From an uncultured Dictyoglomus sp. (lineage in GTDB: Bacteria > Dictyoglomota > Dictyoglomia > Dictyoglomales > Dictyoglomaceae), in NCBI GenBank assembly GCA_938039765.1, contig CALHTV010000025.1, positions 1 through 5,667 of the forward strand: a stretch of DNA of 5,667 nucleotides, in the 5' to 3' direction. A program made the position numbers and the translations under genes. Below, in pieces: positions 1 through 5,667 of this stretch. Under the pieces are notes generated by a model. The model was given only the letters and a program-made list of their open reading frames with translations, was not told the DNA's origin and searched no databases. Within the stretch, counting starts at the first letter, position 1. Every line of letters begins with the position of its first letter.

Positions 1-141
1 GATTTATTTTCTAATAAAGATGCTATATTTGCTTTGGGAGTTAATTATTGGGATACTCCTTTTAAAGGGTCCATAGATGAGTTAAGAATATATGAAGGCG
101 TGTTGAGTGAATCAGAGATATCTGCACTTGCTAGTAAATAG
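1..141 (+). CDS. 3' end of a gene encoding a LamG/concanavalin-like domain protein (partial)
   Basis: The reading frame is open from base 1 and stops at TAG 139-141, giving the last 46 residues of a protein that begins before the window. The ending FKGSIDELRIYEGVLSESEI is characteristic of the closing strand of LamG-like jellyroll domains: a G-x-IDE-h-RIY strand, then a short 'LS..EI..L' helix. These domains often sit at the C-terminus of secreted glycoside hydrolases and other carbohydrate-binding proteins, where they bind glycans. The catalytic part, signal peptide and start lie outside the window, so the enzyme class cannot be called. A strong terminator follows six bases after the stop, so this gene is transcribed separately from the arabinose operon. 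A role in extracellular polysaccharide attack that feeds that operon is plausible, but it rests only on adjacency. Confidence 0.72.
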   Translation, partial: DLFSNKDAIFALGVNYWDTPFKGSIDELRIYEGVLSESEISALASK

Positions 142-146
142 AAATT

Positions 147-196
147 TTCATTAGGGAGAGAGAGTTTTGTTCTCTCTCCCTAATGAATTTGTTTTT
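147..196 (+). terminator. Strong intrinsic terminator of the LamG-domain gene
   Basis: A perfect 17-bp inverted repeat (147-163 with 171-187, outer arm TTCATTAGGGAGAGAGA) encloses a 7-base loop (GTTTTGT). It is followed directly by the T-rich tract TTTGTTTTT (188-196). The stem begins 6 bases after the stop codon at 141. This is a textbook Rho-independent terminator on the + strand. The minus-strand side lacks an equally good T run, so it is mainly one-directional. Confidence 0.93.
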
Positions 197-198
197 GG

Positions 199-212
199 TA
201 AAAACGTTTTTA
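199..212. promoter_or_regulatory. Candidate LacI-family operator
   Basis: TAAAAACGTTTTTA is a perfect 14-bp palindrome with a central CG step, the hallmark of LacI/GalR-family operators, where the hinge-helix leucines insert at the central CpG. It fits most of the generic cre-like pattern (TGWAANCGNTNWCA), except that the G and C near the ends are A and T. It lies 65 bp upstream of a gene for a LacI-family repressor and ends 9 bp before the -35 box, so autoregulation of the whole operon is the natural reading. I found no second copy in the window. Which regulator binds it is inferred, not shown. Confidence 0.78.
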
Positions 213-221
213 TGAGAAGGG

Positions 222-250
222 TTGAAAAATAGTTAAAATTATAGTATAAA
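222..250 (+). promoter_or_regulatory. Promoter of the arabinose operon (sigma-A type)
   Basis: TTGAAA (222-227) and TATAAA (245-250) are separated by 17 bp and match the consensus at 4/6 and 5/6 positions. Transcription would start near 257, giving a leader of about 20 bases before the ATG at 278. An overlapping TATAGT (240-245) is a poorer -10 because it leaves only 12 bp of spacing. The palindrome at 199-212 lies just upstream of the -35 box. Confidence 0.75.
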
Positions 251-277
251 TTTTAGTAAAAAATAAGGAGAGAAAAC

Positions 278-1279
278 ATGAAACTGAAAGATAAACATGT
301 TACTATAAAAGATGTGGCAAAACTAGCAGGAGTTGGTATAGCAACAGCCTCTAGGGCTCTAAATAATAAAGGGGATGTGAGCCCTTCTACAAGAAGAAAG
401 GTGTTAGAAGCTGCTCAAAAATTGGGTTATGTGCCTAATTCGTTAGCAAGAAGTCTTGTGTATGGAAAGACCAAAAAGATTGGAGTTATTATTACAACTA
501 TACTTAATCCATTTTATGCTACTGTGGTCAGTGGAATAGAAAGTGTGTTAGCTTCTAAAGGATATACCTTGGTTTTATATAATTCAAACGAGGATCCTTA
601 TAAAGAAAAAGAAGCAATCCTTACTTTAAGACAACAAAGGGTTGATGGAATTATATTTGCTCCAATAGAATATGAGTCCCAAAATGTAAAGTATTTAGTT
701 GAGAACAATATTCCTTTTGTGTTGGTAGCAAGAAAAACACAAGAAGAGAATACTAACTTTGTAGTTGCTGATGATTTTAAAGTTGGGAAGATAGCTACTG
801 AACATTTGCTTGAAAAAGGGCATAGAAGAATTTTATTTCTTAATTCATGGAAAAGCTCAAGTGCTAGGTTAAGACTAGAAGGATATAGGGAAGCTTTAAA
901 AGAGGCAGGTTTTCTAGTAAATCCTAAGCTTATTTATTCTTTAACTCCTGATACTGAAATTAGGCCTCTTTTAGAAGATATATTATCCACTAAAAATAGA
1001 CCTACTGCAATTTTTTGTTTTTGTGATTCAATTGCTCTTGAAGTTATGAAAATCTTAAAAGCTATGAATTTAAAAATCCCTGATGAGGTGGCTGTAGTAG
1101 GATGTGATAATCTTGATTATACAGAGCTTTTAAATCCACCATTAACCACCATTGAAATTTCCAAATTTGAGATGGGAGTTACAGCTGCAAAAATCTTATT
1201 GGAAATGCTAGAAGCTGAGAATAAGGGACCAATTCAACAAATTCTTGAACCTAAGCTAATAATTAGAGCTTCTACTTGA
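278..1279 (+). CDS. LacI/GalR-family transcriptional repressor, probable regulator of the arabinose operon
   Basis: This 333-residue protein has the standard length and two-part layout of the LacI/GalR family. Residues 8-52 are the DNA-binding headpiece: VTIKDVAKLAGVGIATASRA holds the helix-turn-helix, with its recognition helix at about 19-27. Residues 53-60 (PNSLARSL) are the hinge helix with the conserved leucine. Residues 66-333 form the periplasmic-binding-protein-like effector domain, opening with KKIGVI and NPFY. Likely effector-pocket positions are R199 in the R-x-x-GY motif, D250 and D277. It is first in its operon. The start is set by AAGGAG (265-270), 7 bases upstream. Firmicutes usually control arabinose genes with a GntR-headed AraR, and this protein has no such headpiece. 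The inducer is inferred from the neighbouring genes as L-arabinose or an arabino-oligosaccharide. CcpA-like global control is less likely given the dedicated operon context. Confidence 0.93.
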   Translation: MKLKDKHVTIKDVAKLAGVGIATASRALNNKGDVSPSTRRKVLEAAQKLGYVPNSLARSLVYGKTKKIGVIITTILNPFYATVVSGIESVLASKGYTLVLYNSNEDPYKEKEAILTLRQQRVDGIIFAPIEYESQNVKYLVENNIPFVLVARKTQEENTNFVVADDFKVGKIATEHLLEKGHRRILFLNSWKSSSARLRLEGYREALKEAGFLVNPKLIYSLTPDTEIRPLLEDILSTKNRPTAIFCFCDSIALEVMKILKAMNLKIPDEVAVVGCDNLDYTELLNPPLTTIEISKFEMGVTAAKILLEMLEAENKGPIQQILEPKLIIRAST

Positions 1280-1296
1280 GATAAAAGTTTAATTAG

Positions 1297-2850
<1,554 letters not shown>

Positions 2851-2856
2851 TTTTAT

Positions 2857-3546
2857 ATGCTCTTAGAGGGTTTGAGAAGAGAAGTTTATGAGATGAATAT
2901 GGAGCTTTTTAGAAATAGGCTTGTGGTTATGACCAGTGGAAATGTAAGTGGAAGAGATTTTGAAACCAATTATGTTGTAATAAAACCAAGCGGGGTTAAA
3001 TATGAAGATCTTTCTCCCGAGAAAATGGTAGTTGTAGATTTAGAAGGAAGAATCATAGAGGGAGATCTAAAACCTTCTGTTGATACTCTTTCTCATTTAG
3101 TGGTTTACAGGGAGAGAAAAGATATAGGAGGCATAGTCCATACCCACTCGCCTTATGCCACTGCTTTTGCTTTGTTAGGCAAACCGATTCCTGTGTATCT
3201 TACCTCTCATGCTGACTATTTTGGCGAAGAGATACCTGTAGCAAGATATGCTTCTCCCTTTCCTTTAGAGGATGTTGGAAAGGCACTTTTGGAAGTGCTT
3301 AATAAGGAAGATAGGCCTTCCTGGGTAAAAAAACATTCCTCCTTTGTTCCAGTAGTTTTGTTAAAAAATCATGGGGTTTTTACATTTGGAAAAAATCCTA
3401 CCGAGGCTCTTAAATATGCGGTAATGGTTGAGGAGATTGCGAAAACCTGTTATTTTGCTCTTACCCTTGGAGTCCCTGAAAGGTTACCTTCAGAGGAGAT
3501 AAGTAAATGGTATGAGAGATTTCATGAGGTTTACGGGCAAAAATAA
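2857..3546 (+). CDS. araD: L-ribulose-5-phosphate 4-epimerase (class II aldolase/AraD family)
   Basis: The product interconverts L-ribulose-5-phosphate and D-xylulose-5-phosphate, linking arabinose breakdown to the pentose phosphate pathway. At 229 residues it is almost the same length as E. coli AraD (231). Visible motifs are the phosphate-binding SGNVS (27-31) and KPSG (43-46), PSVDT (73-77), the zinc ligands HTH (95-97) and H172 in KNHG, HAD with D120, and a C-terminal YGQ with Y226. From memory, E. coli AraD uses D76, H95, H97, D120, H171 and Y229, so the match is nearly position for position. L-fuculose-1-phosphate aldolases of the same fold carry Glu where D76 stands, which favours epimerase over aldolase. 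PSVDT has Val where I recall a second Ser in E. coli. It starts 6 bp after abfA and lies 24 bp before the isomerase gene. It is cytoplasmic and probably homotetrameric, as known for the family. Confidence 0.93.
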   Translation: MLLEGLRREVYEMNMELFRNRLVVMTSGNVSGRDFETNYVVIKPSGVKYEDLSPEKMVVVDLEGRIIEGDLKPSVDTLSHLVVYRERKDIGGIVHTHSPYATAFALLGKPIPVYLTSHADYFGEEIPVARYASPFPLEDVGKALLEVLNKEDRPSWVKKHSSFVPVVLLKNHGVFTFGKNPTEALKYAVMVEEIAKTCYFALTLGVPERLPSEEISKWYERFHEVYGQK

Positions 3547-3570
3547 GTTTGTTTTGGGAGGTGTAAAAAG

Positions 3571-5055
3571 ATGAAGAATTTACCAGAAGTAAAACTTGGT
3601 ATTGTGGCTGTTAGTAGAGATTGTTTTCCTATTGAGCTTTCGAGAAATAGAAAATATAAAGTTATAGAGGAGTGTCATAAAATAGGCTTAAATTTAGTAG
3701 ATATTGAGACTATTGTAGAAAATGAAAATGACACGTTAAAGGCTTTGAAAGAAATAAAAGAAAAAGGAGTAAATGTTTTAGTGATCTATCTTGGAAATTT
3801 TGGGCCAGAAGGACCTACCTCTTTACTTGCTCAAAAATTTGAGGGTCCTATTATGGCATGTGCTGCTGGGGAAGAAACAGGAAAAGACCTTTTTGGAGGA
3901 AGAGGAGATGCTTATTGTGGTTTTCTAAGTTTATGTTATAACTTAGGATTGAGAAACACAAGGGTTTACATTCCTCATTACCCCGTAGGAATTCCCTCAG
4001 AAATAGCTCAAATGATCAAAGAATTCATACCTATTGCAAGAACTCTTTTAGCCCTTAGAAAATTGAAAATTTTCTCCTTTGGACCCCGTCCTCAGGATTT
4101 TGTGACAATGCATACGCCTATAAAACCATTATACGACTTAGGAATTTCTATTATGGAAAATAGTGAACTTGATCTGTACGATATATATAAGAGTGCTGAA
4201 AATAATCCTAAAATTCCAGAAGTAATGGAAGATATGGCTAAAGAGCTTGGAGTGGGCAACAGATATCCGGAACTTTTGAGAAAGCTTTCTCAGTATGAGG
4301 TAGCTCTTACAGAATTTATGGAGAAAAATTTAGGAGCTTCTGAATATGGAATTTTTGCAAATAAATGTTGGCCAGCTTTTGAAAAATATTTTGGTTTTGT
4401 TCCTTGTTATGTTAACTCCAGATTGGCCTCAAAAGGTATTCCTGTTGCCTGCGAAGTTGATGTTTACGGAGCTCTAAGTGAGTATATCCTTTATCTGACA
4501 AGTGAGATGCCAGTTACTCTTTTAGATGTGAATAATACTGTACCTTATGATTTGATAGAAGAACAGAAAAACAAAATAAAGGGATATAAAGTAACGGATC
4601 TTTTTATGGGATTTCATTGTGGAAATACTCCGGCTTGTTGTTTAGTTGATTACTCTATGAAATATCAGCTAATCATGCATCGTTTATTAGAACCAGGGAA
4701 GGAACCTGATATAACAAGAGGAACTTTAGAGGGAAGGTTAAGACCGGGAGAAATGATTATTTTCAGAATACATGCTACTCCTGATGCAAGATTAATTTCT
4801 TATGTGGCAGAGGGAGAGATATTAGATTTGGATCCAAAATCTTTTGGAAGTATTGGAGTTTTTGCTATTAAAGAGATGGGAAGATTTTACAGATATGTAA
4901 TGTTAGAGAAAAAGTTTCCTCATCATACTGCTGTTGGATTTAAACATGTTGGAAAATATGTTTTTGAAGTACTTAAGCTCCTAGGTATTAAAGAAATTTA
5001 TTATAATCTTCCAGAAAATCAGAGATATCCTGAAGAGAACCCTTTCCTTTCCTAA
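3571..5055 (+). CDS. L-fucose/L-arabinose isomerase superfamily protein, probable L-arabinose isomerase of non-classical type
   Basis: This 494-residue protein belongs to the metal-dependent FucI/AraA ketol-isomerase superfamily. ACEVDVYGALSEYIL (293-307) resembles the FucI 'ACEAD..GAL' segment. E295 and D319 are 24 residues apart, the spacing I recall for the E. coli FucI metal ligands E337 and D361. The C-terminal FPHHTAVGF (449-457) resembles the HHT motif that carries a metal ligand in AraA. H349 in GFHCGN is another candidate active-site residue. It is not an ordinary AraA: the AraA ligand pattern (two Glu 27 apart, His 17 later) is not seen. In this operon, between the enzyme that releases L-arabinose and AraD, the expected reaction is L-arabinose to L-ribulose. 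That substrate is inferred from context; L-fucose or another aldose cannot be excluded. A GGGAGGTG ribosome site (3556-3563) lies 7 bases before the ATG. There is no signal peptide, so it is cytoplasmic. It is the last gene of the operon. Confidence 0.8.
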   Translation: MKNLPEVKLGIVAVSRDCFPIELSRNRKYKVIEECHKIGLNLVDIETIVENENDTLKALKEIKEKGVNVLVIYLGNFGPEGPTSLLAQKFEGPIMACAAGEETGKDLFGGRGDAYCGFLSLCYNLGLRNTRVYIPHYPVGIPSEIAQMIKEFIPIARTLLALRKLKIFSFGPRPQDFVTMHTPIKPLYDLGISIMENSELDLYDIYKSAENNPKIPEVMEDMAKELGVGNRYPELLRKLSQYEVALTEFMEKNLGASEYGIFANKCWPAFEKYFGFVPCYVNSRLASKGIPVACEVDVYGALSEYILYLTSEMPVTLLDVNNTVPYDLIEEQKNKIKGYKVTDLFMGFHCGNTPACCLVDYSMKYQLIMHRLLEPGKEPDITRGTLEGRLRPGEMIIFRIHATPDARLISYVAEGEILDLDPKSFGSIGVFAIKEMGRFYRYVMLEKKFPHHTAVGFKHVGKYVFEVLKLLGIKEIYYNLPENQRYPEENPFLS

Positions 5056-5056
5056 A

Positions 5057-5094
5057 TTAATATTGGGGGAGATCTTTGACTCTCCCCCTATTAA
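5057..5094 (+). terminator. First terminator hairpin after the operon
   Basis: GGGGGAGA (5065-5072) pairs with TCTCCCCC (5081-5088) around an 8-base loop. The stem extends after a two-base bulge through TTAATA (5057-5062) and TATTAA (5089-5094). It starts one base after the stop codon at 5055. The stem is strong, but the sequence right after it is A-rich; the nearest T run (5104-5108) comes about 10 bases later. It may terminate weakly alone and could also stabilise the 3' end of the mRNA. Confidence 0.72.
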
Positions 5095-5106
5095 AATTAA
5101 AAATTT

Positions 5107-5137
5107 TTCAACTCCTCTTAAAGAGGTGAATTTGTTT
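5107..5137 (+). terminator. Second, weaker terminator hairpin
   Basis: CCTC (5114-5117) pairs with GAGG (5123-5126) across a TTAAA loop, and TTCA (5107-5110) pairs with TGAA (5127-5130) with a three-base bulge on the left arm. The T-rich TTTGTTT (5131-5137) follows at once. The stem is modest, but it supplies the U tract that the first hairpin lacks, so the two may act in tandem. Confidence 0.5.
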
Positions 5138-5158
5138 CGTTAAATATTTTGTTATAAT
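5132..5158 (+). promoter_or_regulatory. Extended -10 promoter of the NIF3-family gene
   Basis: TATAAT (5153-5158) is a perfect -10 hexamer preceded by TG at 5150-5151, giving the extended -10 form TGNTATAAT. The -35 is weak: TTGTTT (5132-5137), 15 bp away, is the best candidate and overlaps the T tract of the second terminator hairpin. Transcription would start near 5165, leaving a leader of about 36 bases before the ATG at 5201. Confidence 0.72.
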
Positions 5159-5200
5159 ATAGTTAATAAAATCTTTTTGGCTTATAGGAGGACTTATAGT

Positions 5201-5667
5201 ATGAAACTACAGGAGATCTATAGACTTTTTGTTGACTTAGGGATGAGAAATGATCCTCGAGGATGGGATAAAGTTCAGGAGACTCTGGAAAGGATAAAGA
5301 AGGAGTATGAGAAATTGAGTGAAAAGGAGAAGGAAAAGTTTGATATTGAGAAGCTTTACAATCCTTATGCCGATACGAGAATATTAAATGGAGATTTAGA
5401 TAAGGAAGTTAAAAGGGTGCTTGTAGGTATTGATATAGATACTTCTGAGATTTTGCTTGCTAAAGAATTGGGAAGGAATGGTAAAGAGATAGATTTAGTG
5501 ATAGCCCATCATCCAGCAGGTTATGCATATGCTAACCTTTTTGAGGTTATGCATCTCCAAGAAGAGCTATTAGCAAAGATAGGTGTGCCTATAAACTATG
5601 CAGAGGGAGTTTTATATCCTCGCATTTCAGAAGTTGAAAGAAAGATAATGCCAGTAAACCATAACAA
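5201..5667 (+). CDS. NIF3/DUF34-family dinuclear-metal protein (5' part, truncated by window end)
   Basis: An open frame runs from ATG 5201 to the window edge, giving 155 residues with no stop. The start is fixed by TAGGAGGA (5185-5192), 8 bases upstream, and an extended -10 promoter before that. The NIF3 family signature is seen in VKRVLVGIDI (70-79) and DLVIAHHPAGYA (98-109), whose HH pair (103-104) supplies metal ligands, followed by VPINYAEG (129-136) and PVNHN (151-155). Residues 1-65, with a highly charged helix at about 24-48 and NPYADTRILNGD (54-65), form an N-terminal extension; I recall the HH pair near residue 63 in E. coli YbgI. I recognise this as the longer NIF3 subtype of thermophiles and archaea. 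NIF3 proteins form hexameric metal-binding toroids. The cellular role is not settled, and the common 'GTP cyclohydrolase 1 type 2' label should not be taken as fact. It has its own promoter and no evident link to arabinose use. Confidence 0.85.
   Translation, partial: MKLQEIYRLFVDLGMRNDPRGWDKVQETLERIKKEYEKLSEKEKEKFDIEKLYNPYADTRILNGDLDKEVKRVLVGIDIDTSEILLAKELGRNGKEIDLVIAHHPAGYAYANLFEVMHLQEELLAKIGVPINYAEGVLYPRISEVERKIMPVNHN

Noticed and set aside
184..194. TGAATTTGTTT occurs both after the first terminator stem and at 5127-5137 after the second hairpin of the operon end
   Set aside because: Each copy is the end of a stem plus a T tract, so similar function and AT-rich composition explain the 11-base identity. 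No longer shared sequence flanks the copies.
2857..3546. Possibility that the epimerase gene encodes an L-fuculose-1-phosphate aldolase, paired with a fucose isomerase
   Set aside because: The Asp at position 76, D120 and the C-terminal Tyr-Gly-Gln all follow AraD, whereas fuculose aldolase has Glu at the first site. The GH51 arabinofuranosidase in the same operon also points to arabinose.

Overview
This is an AT-rich, purine-biased bacterial window with strong AAGGAGGT-type ribosome binding sites, tight same-strand spacing, frequent AGA/ATA codons and Lys/Glu-rich proteins. The overall look is of an anaerobic thermophile. From general resemblance I suspect Dictyoglomus or a similar low-GC thermophilic saccharolytic bacterium, but no marker gene in the window fixes the taxon. 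Everything recognisable lies on the + strand.

Layout: (1) 1-141 is the 3' end of a gene whose last 46 residues look like the end of a LamG/concanavalin-like jellyroll domain, as found at the C-terminus of many secreted glycan-active proteins. It ends at a strong intrinsic terminator (147-196). (2) 197-277 is a short control region. It holds a perfect LacI-family palindrome with a central CG (199-212) and a good sigma-A-type promoter (TTGAAA, 17 bp, TATAAA). (3) 278-5055 is a four-gene operon: a LacI-family repressor, an intracellular GH51 alpha-L-arabinofuranosidase (abfA), an L-ribulose-5-phosphate 4-epimerase (araD), and a sugar isomerase of the L-fucose/L-arabinose isomerase superfamily. 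Gaps are 32, 6 and 24 bp, with no terminator or promoter visible between the genes. (4) 5057-5137 holds two hairpins that should end the operon; the second merges with an extended -10 promoter. (5) 5201 to the window end is the start of an unrelated NIF3/DUF34-family gene, cut off by the window edge.

How the genes fit together: imported arabinose-containing oligosaccharides would be cleaved in the cytoplasm by AbfA to L-arabinose. The isomerase would make L-ribulose. A kinase, not present here, would make L-ribulose-5-phosphate, and AraD would convert that to D-xylulose-5-phosphate for the pentose phosphate pathway. The LacI-type protein, encoded first in the operon beside a matching operator, probably controls itself and the catabolic genes in response to an arabinose-related inducer.

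The most interesting points are the isomerase, which is not a classical AraA and carries a FucI-like metal site, the absence of an L-ribulokinase from the operon, and the placement of the operator upstream of the -35 box. I see no mobile element, CRISPR array, tRNA or rRNA, and nothing that amounts to a wholly new defence or mobile system.
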